This document shows, in pieces, positions 19,195 to 29,262 of a stretch of DNA of 64,000 nucleotides. Position numbers and translations under genes: made by a program. The stretch is taken from NCBI RefSeq assembly GCF_014960965.1, contig NZ_CP063169.1:3009581-3073580 (forward strand). The letters are read 5' to 3'. Source of the DNA: Ruania alkalisoli (GTDB taxonomy: Bacteria > Actinomycetota > Actinomycetes > Actinomycetales > Beutenbergiaceae). A model generated the notes under the pieces. It saw only the letters and a program-made list of their open reading frames with translations, was not told the origin of the DNA and ran no database searches. Position 1 is the first letter of the stretch. Every line of letters begins with the position of its first letter.

Positions 19195-20169
19195 TCACCG
19201 CACGAGGACGACCTTTCCGAACGCCTCACCGGAGTCCAGCCGCCGGAATGCCCTGTGGATCTCGGCGTCATCGTCGAACCCGTACTGGCTGTCGATCACC
19301 GGCCGGATGCCACACGTGTCGATCATCGCCACGAGCTGCGCAAGTTCCGCTGCAGTGCCCATCGTGGAGCCGATCACCCGAAGGCTGCGGAAGAAGACCC
19401 GGTTCAGCTCGGCAGACGGTGCGGCGCCACTGGTCGCACCCGCGACTACCACCACCCCACCCGGGCGCAGCGATCGCAGCGAATGCTCCCACGTGGCCTG
19501 ACCCACGGTCTCGATCACCACGTCCACCGGCGCCACCCGTGTGCTGGTGTGCACCGTCTCCTGTGCGCCGAAGGCCCTCGCCTGCTCCAGCTTCGCCTCG
19601 GACCGTGAGGTGACCACCACATGAGCGCCAGCCGCTCGAGCCAGCAGCAGGGCCGCCGTCGCCACCCCGCCCCCGGCGCCCTGGATCAGCACCCGCTGAC
19701 CGGGACGCACACCCGCTGCCGTGGTGAGCATCCGGTAGGCGGTGAGATACGCCGTCGGCAGGCATGCTGCCTCGGCGAGCGTGAGCGATGCCGGCGCGGG
19801 CACCAGGTTGCGCGCCGGTACCCAGACCCGTTCGGCCAGGGTGCCCGGGAACTTCTCGGAGAGCAGGCTGCGGCGCGGGTCGAGCGTCTCGTCCCCCACC
19901 CAGTCCGGAGACGAGATCACGGCGTGCACGAGTACGGTTCGCCCGTCCGGGTCCAGGCCGACGGCGTCCGTCCCCAAGATCATCGGCAGTTGCTCGCTCC
20001 GCAACCCCACTCCGCGCAGACTCCACAGGTCGTGATGGTTGAGCGCTGCAGCCCGCACCTGGACCGGTACCCAGTCCGCAGGCACATCGGGCAGGTCTGA
20101 CAAGTCCCCCGTCTCGAGCCCCGTCAGCGGGGAGCCGGGGTCCTGGCGGGCAGCGTAGACGGCTCGCAT
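19195..20169 (-). CDS. Zinc-binding-type alcohol dehydrogenase/quinone oxidoreductase (MDR family)
   Basis: A 324-residue medium-chain dehydrogenase/reductase. The N-terminal GroES-like half includes VRAAALNHHDLWSLRG (about 37-52). It is followed by the nucleotide-binding motif VLIQGAGGGVATAALLLARAAGAHVVV and the C-terminal FRSLRVIGSTMGT. The structural four-cysteine zinc lobe is absent, as in quinone-oxidoreductase-like members. NAD(P)H-dependent oxidoreductase; substrate unknown. Confidence 0.85.
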   Translation of the reverse strand: MRAVYAARQDPGSPLTGLETGDLSDLPDVPADWVPVQVRAAALNHHDLWSLRGVGLRSEQLPMILGTDAVGLDPDGRTVLVHAVISSPDWVGDETLDPRRSLLSEKFPGTLAERVWVPARNLVPAPASLTLAEAACLPTAYLTAYRMLTTAAGVRPGQRVLIQGAGGGVATAALLLARAAGAHVVVTSRSEAKLEQARAFGAQETVHTSTRVAPVDVVIETVGQATWEHSLRSLRPGGVVVVAGATSGAAPSAELNRVFFRSLRVIGSTMGTAAELAQLVAMIDTCGIRPVIDSQYGFDDDAEIHRAFRRLDSGEAFGKVVLVR

Positions 20170-20270
20170 CCACCAACGTTACGCCTGCGTGCACCCACCA
20201 GGAAGGGGGGCAGCGTGCGGATGTGGGATCATGTCTCCTGGCCCTGACCCCCGAGACCCGAGGAGCTGCG

Positions 20271-20345
20271 ATGAGCAAGCGCGGACGCAAGCGCAAGGCA
20301 CGCCGTCACGGCGCCGCCAACCACGGCAAGCGCCCCAACTCCTGA
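20271..20345 (+). CDS. Ribosomal protein bL37
   Basis: A 24-residue, highly basic product beginning MSKRGRKRKARRHGAAN and ending HGKRPNS. This is the conserved actinobacterial mini-protein seen in mycobacterial ribosome structures as bL37. It has a strong ribosome-binding site (CGAGGAG, six bases before the ATG) and a following hairpin terminator. It is far below usual ORF cut-offs and easily missed. The match is to the whole short sequence as remembered, so the identity is strong. Confidence 0.9.
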   Translation: MSKRGRKRKARRHGAANHGKRPNS

Positions 20346-20359
20346 ATCCTTCAGGACGA

Positions 20360-20399
20360 GCAGAAGGCCCAGGCCCCGAGCGGGACCTGGGCCTTCTGC
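20360..20399. terminator. Bidirectional hairpin terminator
   Basis: A perfect 14-bp stem, GCAGAAGGCCCAGG pairing with CCTGGGCCTTCTGC, encloses a 12-base loop. It lies between the convergent bL37 (+) and rsrA (-) genes, 14 bases after the bL37 stop. No long T run follows, as is common in high-GC genomes. Confidence 0.85.
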
Positions 20400-20418
20400 T
20401 GTACCGGGAGCGGGTCTG

Positions 20419-20685
20419 TCAGGAACGGCCCTGACGCAGCAACGTCAACTGGGTGCGCACGCGCATCCGGAGCTCGTCCGGAGCGACCTCGACGCAAGAC
20501 TTGCGCAGGATCACCCGGACTTCCTGCTCCCGGCTGACGGCGTCCAGGCAGGTCTCGCACTCGGCGATGTGCGCCTTCAGCCGTTCCAGATCACCGTGGG
20601 ACATCTCCCGGTCGATGTACTCATACAGGTGCTCGAGCGCTTCCTCGCAATGGCACGCACCGTTGTTCTCACTGGGCGACGTCAC
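20419..20685 (-). CDS. rsrA: Redox-sensitive zinc anti-sigma factor (RsrA type)
   Basis: An 88-residue ZAS protein with [10 protein letters not shown] near residue 10 and HIAECETC (His-x3-Cys-x2-Cys, about 39-46). In this family the zinc cysteines form a disulfide on thiol oxidation, releasing the partner sigma factor. The GTG start overlaps the sigma gene stop (GTGA), so the two are made together at similar levels. Length and organisation match the mycothiol-system anti-sigma factors of actinobacteria. Confidence 0.93.
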   Translation of the reverse strand: MTSPSENNGACHCEEALEHLYEYIDREMSHGDLERLKAHIAECETCLDAVSREQEVRVILRKSCVEVAPDELRMRVRTQLTLLRQGRS

Positions 20686-21290
20686 GATTTCTCTCCCACT
20701 TTCATGCCGAGGGACCGCGCATGGTCGGTGAGCATCTGCCGGAGCTGGGCTCGACCGCGGTGCAAACGGGACATCACCGTCCCGATCGGGGTGTCCATGA
20801 TCTCGGCGATCTCCTTGTACGCGAAGCCTTCGACGTCGGCGAGATACACGGCCAGGCGGAAGTCCTCCGGCAGTGCTGCCAAGGCGTCCTTCACCTCGGA
20901 ACTGCCGAGGGAGTCGAGGGCTTCGGTCTCGGCCGAGCGCAGCCCGGTCGAGGTGTGCGAAGCGGCACGGTGGATCTGCCAGTCCTCGATCTGATCGGCG
21001 TCCGACTGCTGCGGGGTGCGCTGCTTCTTGCGGTAGGTGTTGATGAAGGTGTTCGTCAGGATCCGGTACAGCCAGGCCTTGAGGTTGGTGCCCGGCTTGT
21101 ACTGCGCGAAGGCGGCATAGGCCTTCGCGAATGTCTCCTGCACCAGATCCTCGGCGTCGGCCGGGTTGCGGGTCATCCGCAGGGCCGCACCGTAGAGCTG
21201 GTCGAGATAGGGCATCGCCTCAGACTCGAACCTGCGGTCTCTCTCGGCCGCAGTCTCGGTCTGGGGTGCCCGCTCGTTGTCCTCACTCAT
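20682..21290 (-). CDS. sigR: ECF RNA polymerase sigma factor SigR/SigH type
   Basis: Sigma factor for the thiol-oxidative stress response, held inactive by RsrA. From ATG 21290 ([10 protein letters not shown]) it has 202 residues. Region 2 contains [33 protein letters not shown] in two successive motifs and region 2.4/3 has [20 protein letters not shown]. Region 4 reads [27 protein letters not shown] then [13 protein letters not shown]. The frame stays open upstream; a GTG at 21425 would give a form about 45 residues longer, recalling the SigR' isoform of Streptomyces. A SigR-type promoter lies just above. Confidence 0.94.
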   Translation of the reverse strand: MSEDNERAPQTETAAERDRRFESEAMPYLDQLYGAALRMTRNPADAEDLVQETFAKAYAAFAQYKPGTNLKAWLYRILTNTFINTYRKKQRTPQQSDADQIEDWQIHRAASHTSTGLRSAETEALDSLGSSEVKDALAALPEDFRLAVYLADVEGFAYKEIAEIMDTPIGTVMSRLHRGRAQLRQMLTDHARSLGMKVGEKS

Positions 21291-21434
21291 CACCCCTGAG
21301 CCTAGTCCGCGGATCGGCGTTCGGGAGACCGAGCGCTGACGCGGACGCCCCGAAACGGCTCCGCGAGCGCTCCCGGAGCGGCGGGCGCGCCGGGCGGCGT
21401 CGACGGTCACGGTTGCTGCAGTCACGTCCGGCAC

Positions 21435-21460
21435 AACACCGGACGTGGCGTCAGCATTCC
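21435..21460 (-). promoter_or_regulatory. SigR-type autoregulatory promoter
   Basis: On the minus strand GGAAT (21460-21456) and GTT (21437-21435) are separated by exactly 18 bases, the SigR/SigH consensus GGAAT-N18-GTT. Transcription would begin near 21428 and read into sigR-rsrA, giving positive autoregulation as known for this family. A 9-bp inverted repeat (CACGTCCGG/CCGGACGTG, 21423-21447) brackets the -10 element. Confidence 0.75.
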
Positions 21461-21550
21461 GGGCCCGCAGACCGGGCTCGCCGCAAGGTGAAGCTCGACA
21501 TGCGCTCCGGACGGTTCGCACCTGGGCCGAATCTGCGGTAGCAATGACTC

Positions 21551-22120
21551 ATGGATCCCGTGCGCGCTCTTGCCCGTCCCCTGCTCGCGTCCGTCTTCGT
21601 CGTGGACGGTATCGACGCCATCCGCCATGCTGACGAGCACGCCGCGCTGCTCGAGCCATGGGAGCCGCTGCTCGACAAGGTCTCGGAGAAGGTTCCGGCG
21701 ATGCCGCAGAAGCGGACGACCCTGGTGCGGATCATGGGCGGCACCAGCGTGGCAGCCGGAGTCCTGCTTGCCTCGGGCAAGGCTCCCCGGCTCGCCGCAG
21801 GCGTGCTGGCCGTGATCGCGCTGAAGCAGACAGTCGTGCGGTACCCGTTCTGGAGCGCGAAGGGCGCTGACCGGAGGGAGAAGCTGACCGGGTTCATGCG
21901 CAATGCGGCACTCGTGGCCGGGCTGGTGTTCGCCGCCAACGACCGCCGCGGCAAGCCGTCGCTGGCGTGGCAGGTGGAGAATTGGCGCGAGCACCGCAGC
22001 GACCTGTCCGACGTCAAGTCCGACCTCGAGGATCAGTTGCGGATCGCCAAGGCCGAGATCAAGGCAGGTAAGGCTGAGCTGAAGTCGGGACTGCGCGGGG
22101 TGCAGGCAAAGATCTCCTGA
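21551..22120 (+). CDS. DoxX-family membrane protein with charged C-terminal helix
   Basis: 189 residues. The N-terminal part (PVRALARPLLASVFVVDGIDAIRHAD, then LVRIMGGTSVAAGVLLASGKAPRLAA) matches DoxX-like four-helix membrane proteins. The last 50 residues (SDLSDVKSDLEDQLRIAKAE then IKAGKAELKSG) are an amphipathic, probably coiled-coil tail not typical of DoxX. Biochemical role unknown. It is divergent from sigR, and the 260-base gap contains the sigR promoter. Confidence 0.8.
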   Translation: MDPVRALARPLLASVFVVDGIDAIRHADEHAALLEPWEPLLDKVSEKVPAMPQKRTTLVRIMGGTSVAAGVLLASGKAPRLAAGVLAVIALKQTVVRYPFWSAKGADRREKLTGFMRNAALVAGLVFAANDRRGKPSLAWQVENWREHRSDLSDVKSDLEDQLRIAKAEIKAGKAELKSGLRGVQAKIS

Positions 22121-22139
22121 CGGCGGTGCGCGGCCACGG

Positions 22140-22760
22140 CTACCCGAACCGGCCTTCCGAGACCTCGAGATAGCAGCGCCCGCAGCGAGATTCGTAGGCC
22201 ACCTGCTGACCGTCGATGGCGACCTGGGTTCCGTCGAGCACCACCTGTCCCCCGACGGTGCGTGTGGTCAGAACCGCCTTGCGCCCGCACCGGCAGATGG
22301 TCTTGAGCTCCTCCAGCGTGTGCGCAAGCTCCAGCAGCCGGGCCGAGCCCGCGAACGCACGGGTGCGGAAGTCGGTACGGATTCCGTAGGCAAGCACGGG
22401 CACATTGTCACTGACGGCGAGCCGGAACAGATCCTCCACCTGCTCACCGGTGAGGAACTGGGCTTCGTCCACCAGCAGACATGCCACCGGCGGTAGCTCC
22501 ATCGCCGCGAGAGATCCCGGCTCCTGTCCCGTGGCGTGGGCTGCGAACAGGTCGCGCACGCTCTCGCCGGGGCCGATGAGGAAGTCAACGCGACGGGTCA
22601 TGCCGAGCCGGGAGATGATGTCGGCATCACCCTTGGTGTCGACGGCAGGTTTGGCGAGCAGGACCCGCTGGCCGCGTTCTTCGTAGTTGAACGCCGCCTG
22701 CAGCAGTCCCGTGGACTTGCCGGAGTTCATTGCCCCGTACCGGAAGTAGAGCTTGGCCAC
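22140..22760 (-). CDS. tdk: Thymidine kinase (type II)
   Basis: Salvage phosphorylation of thymidine to dTMP with ATP. From GTG 22760 (AAAGGA upstream) it has 206 residues. It shows the P-loop GAMNSGKST (9-17), Walker B LLVDEAQFL, the lid/substrate region GQQVAYESRCGRCY, and zinc cysteines as CRCG and CGRC pairs. The length is typical. The frame is open far upstream, opposite aroA, but that extension has no family character. Confidence 0.95.
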   Translation of the reverse strand: MAKLYFRYGAMNSGKSTGLLQAAFNYEERGQRVLLAKPAVDTKGDADIISRLGMTRRVDFLIGPGESVRDLFAAHATGQEPGSLAAMELPPVACLLVDEAQFLTGEQVEDLFRLAVSDNVPVLAYGIRTDFRTRAFAGSARLLELAHTLEELKTICRCGRKAVLTTRTVGGQVVLDGTQVAIDGQQVAYESRCGRCYLEVSEGRFG

Positions 22761-22860
22761 GCACCTGTCCTTTCGCCGTCGGTACTCTACGCATCTCCCG
22801 ACGACGCAGCTCACCCACCCCCTCACGCCCACCCCGTTTGGGCGCCAGTAGGCTGGAGGG

Positions 22861-24174
22861 GTGGTGAACACTCCTGACCTGTGGCCCGCTCCTGTCGCGA
22901 CCGGACCGCTTGAGGCCGTCGTCGCTGTTCCTGGCTCGAAGTCACTGACCAACCGGGCGCTGCCGCTGGCGGCGCTGGCGAGCGCTCCGACCACGATCCG
23001 GGGTGCCCTGCACTCCCGGGATGCGGACCTGATGATCGGCGCGCTGCGCAGCCTCGGGGCGGGTGTGGAGGTCTCCGACAACGGCACGACCGTGCGCGTG
23101 GTGCCCCAGCCGTTGCGGGCAGGAGCACCCATCGACTGTGGACTGGCCGGCACCGTGATGCGGTTCGTCCCGCCGCTGGCTGCGCTGGCGGACGGCCCGG
23201 TGCTGCTCGACGGTGACCCGGGGGCACGCCTGCGGCCGATGGGACCGGTGCTGCGAGCGATCGCTGCACTCGGGGTGCCGGTGACCGGGCCCGACGATGC
23301 CGCCGACGGTTCCGGGGATGTTCCCGGATTCCTGCCGGTGGTCGTCCACGGTGCCGGGCGCGTGCGCGGCGGGGAGATCGAGGTGGACGCGTCGACCTCC
23401 TCCCAGTTCGTCTCCGGGCTGCTGCTGGCCGCACCGCGGTTCGAGGCGGGCCTGACGCTGCACCACGTGGGTGAGGTGCTGCCGAGCCAGCCGCACATCG
23501 ATATGACGATCGCCGTGCTGCGCGACCGAGGTGTGGACGTCGACGACGTCGCTCCCGGCAAGTGGCGGGTGGAGCCGGGTGAGATCAGCGGTGGAGACGT
23601 GGTGATCGAGCCGGACCTGTCGAATGCGGGACCATTCCTCGCAGCGGCACTGGCGGCAGGCGGGCGGGTGAGTGTGCCGCACTGGCCCAGTTCGACCACG
23701 CAGCCGGGAGCACTGCTGCCGGAGTTCCTGACGCGGCTGGGCGGGTCGGTCACGCTGGCGGACGGCACGCTGACCGTGGCGGGATCGGGCGTGGTGCAGC
23801 CGGCAGACCTGGACCTGACCGCAGCCGGGGAATTGGCCCCGACCATTGCTGCCTTGCTGGCTCTGGCTCCCGGGGAGTCTCGGCTCACGGGGATCGCGCA
23901 CCTGCGCGGGCACGAGACCGACCGGCTAGCGGCCCTGGTCACCGAGATCACCCGTCTGGGTGGTCACGCCGAGGAGCTTCCCGACGGCCTCCTGATCCGC
24001 GGGGGCGCCCTGCACGGCGCCGAGGTGGCGACCTATCACGACCATCGGATGGCGACCTTCGCCGCGATCGTGGGGCTCGCCGTCCCAGGGGTCGAGATCG
24101 AGAACGTGGGTACGACGGCGAAGACGCTCCCTGACTTCCCGTCGATGTGGCAGCGCATGCTCGGCGAGGACTGA
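22861..24174 (+). CDS. aroA: 3-phosphoshikimate 1-carboxyvinyltransferase (EPSP synthase)
   Basis: Shikimate pathway enzyme joining shikimate-3-phosphate and PEP. The 437 residues contain PGSKSLTNRALPLAALA (about 23-39; Lys and Arg bind substrate), the LAGTVMRF loop (about 97-104), the RPMGPVLRA region, SSQFVSGLLLAAP, and RGHETDRLAAL near the C-terminus. The stop overlaps the rsgA start (TGATG), so the pair forms an operon. Confidence 0.96.
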   Translation: MVNTPDLWPAPVATGPLEAVVAVPGSKSLTNRALPLAALASAPTTIRGALHSRDADLMIGALRSLGAGVEVSDNGTTVRVVPQPLRAGAPIDCGLAGTVMRFVPPLAALADGPVLLDGDPGARLRPMGPVLRAIAALGVPVTGPDDAADGSGDVPGFLPVVVHGAGRVRGGEIEVDASTSSQFVSGLLLAAPRFEAGLTLHHVGEVLPSQPHIDMTIAVLRDRGVDVDDVAPGKWRVEPGEISGGDVVIEPDLSNAGPFLAAALAAGGRVSVPHWPSSTTQPGALLPEFLTRLGGSVTLADGTLTVAGSGVVQPADLDLTAAGELAPTIAALLALAPGESRLTGIAHLRGHETDRLAALVTEITRLGGHAEELPDGLLIRGGALHGAEVATYHDHRMATFAAIVGLAVPGVEIENVGTTAKTLPDFPSMWQRMLGED

Positions 24175-25190
24175 TGGCGAGGCGGCGCTCCTACACCGAG
24201 GCCGACGTACGGGTCCGCCCGAACCGGAAGGGCTCACGGCCGCGCAGCAAGCAACGTCCCGACCACGCCGATGCCGTACCCGGGCTGGTCACGGCAGTCG
24301 ATCGCGGGCGCTATCAAGTGCTGACCGATGCCGGTGTGCCGGTGGTGGCGGTGAAGGCACGTGAGCTGGGCCGTGGCGCCGTGGTGGTCGGAGACCGGGT
24401 GGACCTGGTGGGCGACGTCTCCGGAGCCGAGGGCACGCTCGCACGGGTGGTGCGGGTGCAGGATCGGCGTACCCTGCTGCGCCGCAGTGCCGACGACACC
24501 GACCCCACCGAGCGTGGGATCGTCGCGAACGCCGACCAGCTGGTGATCGTGACCGCGCTGGCGGACCCGGAGCCGCGGCCGCGGATGGTGGACAGGTTCC
24601 TCGTGGCCGCCTTCGATGCCGGGATGGACGCCCTGCTGGTACTGACCAAGTCCGATCTGGTGAGCGAGGCGTTCGTGGCCGATTTCGTGAGCCGCTACGG
24701 TGCTCTCGATGTACAGGCCGTGGCCACCCGGCGCGACCACAGCAGTTCCGCCTGGGTCGATACGGTAGCCGAGCACCTGGACGGGCGCGTCTCCGTGCTC
24801 GTCGGTCACTCCGGCGTCGGGAAGTCAACGCTGGTGAACGCGCTGGTGCCGGACGCCGACCGTGCTACGGGCGACGTGAACGAGGTCACCGGCCGCGGCC
24901 GGCACACGAGCTCCTCTGCGGTGGCGCTACCGCTTCCAGCCGGCGGGTGGATCATCGATACCCCGGGCGTGCGGTCCTTCGGGCTCGCGCACGTCGATCC
25001 GGGTGACTTCGTGACCGCATTCGAGGATCTGGCCCAGGTGGCGGCCCAGTGCCCGCGTGGGTGCACGCACACCGAGGACGCACCCGACTGTGCCCTGGAC
25101 CCCTGGGCCGAGTCCGGTACAGCCACCGACCGGGCCAGGCTCGACTCCTTCCGGCGCCTGCTCGCAAGCCGGCAGGGAGTCGAGGGGTAG
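24174..25190 (+). CDS. rsgA: Ribosome small-subunit-dependent GTPase A
   Basis: Circularly permuted GTPase that checks late 30S subunit assembly. The order is an N-terminal OB-like domain, G4 (VLTKSDL), G1 P-loop (GHSGVGKSTLVNAL), G2/G3 (TTSSS-type region and DTPGVRSFGL), then the C-terminal zinc site CPRGCTHTEDAPDC. The ATG overlaps the aroA stop, giving 338 residues. The aroA-rsgA pairing next to sigR/rsrA is common in actinobacteria. Confidence 0.96.
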   Translation: MARRRSYTEADVRVRPNRKGSRPRSKQRPDHADAVPGLVTAVDRGRYQVLTDAGVPVVAVKARELGRGAVVVGDRVDLVGDVSGAEGTLARVVRVQDRRTLLRRSADDTDPTERGIVANADQLVIVTALADPEPRPRMVDRFLVAAFDAGMDALLVLTKSDLVSEAFVADFVSRYGALDVQAVATRRDHSSSAWVDTVAEHLDGRVSVLVGHSGVGKSTLVNALVPDADRATGDVNEVTGRGRHTSSSAVALPLPAGGWIIDTPGVRSFGLAHVDPGDFVTAFEDLAQVAAQCPRGCTHTEDAPDCALDPWAESGTATDRARLDSFRRLLASRQGVEG

Positions 25191-25264
25191 CTGGGTCGGG
25201 CGTTGCCGGGAGCCGGGTATCACCGCGGCGGGGGATGTCCCCGCCCGTCGCCCGGCCACTCCAG

Positions 25265-25396
25265 GGGCCGAATAATCGACCCTTTCTCGGGTTTAACCCC
25301 AAAGATCGGGCCCCTTCCCGGCGCCGTAACTCGCGGACCCGCTTCCCGGGCCGAATAATCGACCCTTGAGCCGGTTCTACCCCGAGTTTCGGGCCC
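25265..25396. repeat. Left 132-bp block: two 49-bp structured repeats
   Basis: Two direct 49-base copies (25265-25313 and 25348-25396) are separated by 34 bases. Each begins GGGCCGAATAATCGACCC and ends near GAGTTTCGGGCCC (first copy: AAAGATCGGGCCC). Each can fold by pairing GGGCC-GAA with TTC-GGGCCC around an inner GGGT/ACCC-type hairpin. The same block occurs inverted at 26384-26515, with identical block, copy and spacer lengths. It lies 74 bases after rsgA and 60 bases before the nuclease-like gene. Confidence 0.9.
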
Positions 25397-25456
25397 CTCA
25401 GCGCACCTGTGGATAGCCGCTGCACGCGACCGACGGTCTCGACAATTCTGGACCGC

Positions 25457-26371
25457 ATGAGACGTACACCCCTACCGGCCGAACTCGAACAGCGCGCTTT
25501 CACGGTGAGTGAGGCGAAACAGCTGGGAGTTGGGCAGAGCAGACTCTACGACGACCACCTGAGCCGCCCCACCCACGGGGTCCGCACAACTAGTGAGCCG
25601 TCCACGGTCAGTGAGCTGGCAGAGGCAACAGCTACGGGCCTTCCCGACGACGTCGTGTTCTCCAGGCGCACTGCCGCGGAGATTCACAGGCTGAGACTTC
25701 CAGAGCGCCCCACGACCGACGACGATCTCGACGTGATGCGAGAGACGAACCGGGCCCGAATCCGCCGACGTGGATGCACACATCACAAGGGCCTCGAGCT
25801 CCGCGAGACCACCGAGGTGGACGGCATCAGAGTGACTGACCTCGTCGACACGTGGTGCGATCTCGCCGCCGAGATGAGTATCGAAGATCTCGTGGTCATG
25901 GGTGATTCGATCGCCAACCGGCTCGGATCGGTGGACCAGCTGCACGAGTCTCTGGCCCGGCGTAGAATCCGCGACGCTGACCGGCTACGACGAGCTGCCC
26001 GCTGGGTACGCCTGGGCTCGGCGTCCCACATGGAGTCACGGGTACGCCTGGCCATCGTGTGGGCAGGGCTCCCCGAACCCGAGCTCAACGTCACCCTCGA
26101 CGACGAGATCGGCGGCTGGATCGGCGACGGCGACATGGTGTGGAGGAAGAAGCGGGTCGTTGTCGAGTACCAGGGCAAGGATCACTTCACGCCGGAACGC
26201 GGACCAGCCGACATCGACCGGCGCGACAACGCCGCTGCGAGCGGCTGGACCTACATCGAGATTGTCGCCGCTACGCACTACAAGAAGGCCAAGCGACACA
26301 AGTTCCTGGTCACACTCGCCGAAGCACTCGGCTGTGCCGTCGATGTCGACGCTTCCTGGCAGCAGCGATGA
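25457..26371 (+). CDS. AbiEi-HTH/DUF559-type endonuclease-like protein
   Basis: 304 residues from ATG 25457. The N-terminus (AFTVSEAKQLGVGQSRLYDDHL, then GVRTT) is the winged-helix 'AbiEi antitoxin' domain often fused to DUF559 proteins in actinobacteria. The C-terminal third resembles a Vsr/DUF559 PD-(D/E)XK fold: IGDGDMVWRKKRVVVEYQGK (Asp226, Glu237, Gln239, Lys241) then DHF (His243), followed by DIDRRDNAAASGWTYIEI. Nuclease activity is inferred, not shown. No toxin or methylase gene is adjacent. The gene is bracketed symmetrically by inverted repeat blocks, unlike any other gene here, and reads as less GC-rich than its neighbours (not measured). Confidence 0.8.
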   Translation: MRRTPLPAELEQRAFTVSEAKQLGVGQSRLYDDHLSRPTHGVRTTSEPSTVSELAEATATGLPDDVVFSRRTAAEIHRLRLPERPTTDDDLDVMRETNRARIRRRGCTHHKGLELRETTEVDGIRVTDLVDTWCDLAAEMSIEDLVVMGDSIANRLGSVDQLHESLARRRIRDADRLRRAARWVRLGSASHMESRVRLAIVWAGLPEPELNVTLDDEIGGWIGDGDMVWRKKRVVVEYQGKDHFTPERGPADIDRRDNAAASGWTYIEIVAATHYKKAKRHKFLVTLAEALGCAVDVDASWQQR

Positions 26372-26383
26372 CGCGCCACTGAT

Positions 26384-26515
26384 GGGCCTGAAACTCGGGG
26401 TCAATCCCCTTCAGGGGTCGATTATTCGGCCCGGGAAGCGGGCCCGCGAGCGGCAGCGGCGTGCAAGGGCCCGAAACTCGGGGTGAAACCCGAGAAGGGG
26501 TCAATTATTCGGCCC
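26384..26515. repeat. Right 132-bp block, inverted copy
   Basis: Two 49-base copies (26384-26432 and 26467-26515) in inverted orientation relative to the left block, with a 34-base spacer. On the minus strand both start GGGCCGAATAAT(C/T)GACCC. The spacer half next to the inner copy (GGGAAGCGGG then CCCGCGAG) matches the left spacer at 17 of 18 bases. It lies 12 bases after the nuclease-like gene and just before the sdhB terminator. Confidence 0.9.
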
Positions 26516-26529
26516 GTGGAACGGGCCCG

Positions 26530-26543
26530 GCCCCTGAAGGGGC
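26530..26543 (-). terminator. Hairpin after sdhB
   Basis: GCCCC-TGAA-GGGGC, a perfect 5-bp stem with tetraloop (extendable by one wobble), begins five bases beyond the sdhB stop. Likely end of the sdhCAB transcript. Confidence 0.6.
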
Positions 26544-26548
26544 TGACC

Positions 26549-27291
26549 TCAACGACGGTGGGACAGGGCCCCGAGCACGTCGCGCTGCATCCGGGAGATC
26601 AGGTCGATCTGGATACCCTTCGGGCACGCGGCCGTGCACTCACCGATCTGGGTGCAGCCACCGAAGCCCTCTTCGTCGTGCTGGGCGAGCATGTCCAGGG
26701 CGCGGGAGTCGCGCTCGGGCTGACCCTGCGGAAGCAGACCCAGGTGGGTGATCTTCGCAGCGACGAACAGCGACGCCGACCCGTTCGGGCAGGCCGCCAC
26801 GCAGGCGCCGCAGCCGATGCAGGTGGCAGCGTCGAAGGCAGCATCAGCGTCGGCCTTGGGCACCGGAGCCGCGTGGGCGTCCGGGGCGGTCCCGGTGGGA
26901 GCGCTGATGAACCCGCCGGCCTGGATGATCCGGTCGAAGGAGGACCGGTCGACCACGAGGTCCTTGATCACCGAGAACGGCTGCGCACGCCACGGCTCCA
27001 CGTCGATCACGTCACCGTCGCTGAAGCTGCGCATGTGCAGCTGGCAGGTGGTGACGAGCTCGTTCGGACCGTGTGCGAGCCCGTTGATCACGAGACCGCA
27101 CATCCCGCAGATCCCCTCACGGCAATCGCTGTCGAAGGCGATCGGGTCGTCCCCAGCCAGAGTGAGCTGTTCGTTGAGGACGTCCAGCATCTCCAGGAAC
27201 GACATATCCGGTGACACGTCGGCCACCTGATAGGTCTGCATGGCACCGGGGGTATCGGCGTTCTGCTGACGCCAGACGCGCAGGGTGATGT

Positions 27292-27295
<4 letters not shown>
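26549..27295 (-). CDS. sdhB: Succinate dehydrogenase/fumarate reductase iron-sulfur subunit
   Basis: Electron-transfer subunit of complex II. From GTG 27295, overlapping the sdhA stop by four bases, it has 248 residues. Cluster ligands are all present: [2Fe-2S] [10 protein letters not shown] with a fourth Cys in ELVTTC, [4Fe-4S] [14 protein letters not shown], and the third-cluster [14 protein letters not shown]. The frame is open upstream over sdhA, but only this start fits the family. Confidence 0.96.

Positions 27296-29262
<1,967 letters not shown>

Noticed and set aside
25265-26515. CRISPR array
   Set aside because: Only two copies per side, in inverted orientation, with the 34-base spacers similar to each other rather than unique, and no cas genes.
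25265-26515. Ordinary insertion sequence with terminal inverted repeats
   Set aside because: No transposase motif (DDE or HUH) in the enclosed protein, and no target-site duplication could be identified at the outer ends.
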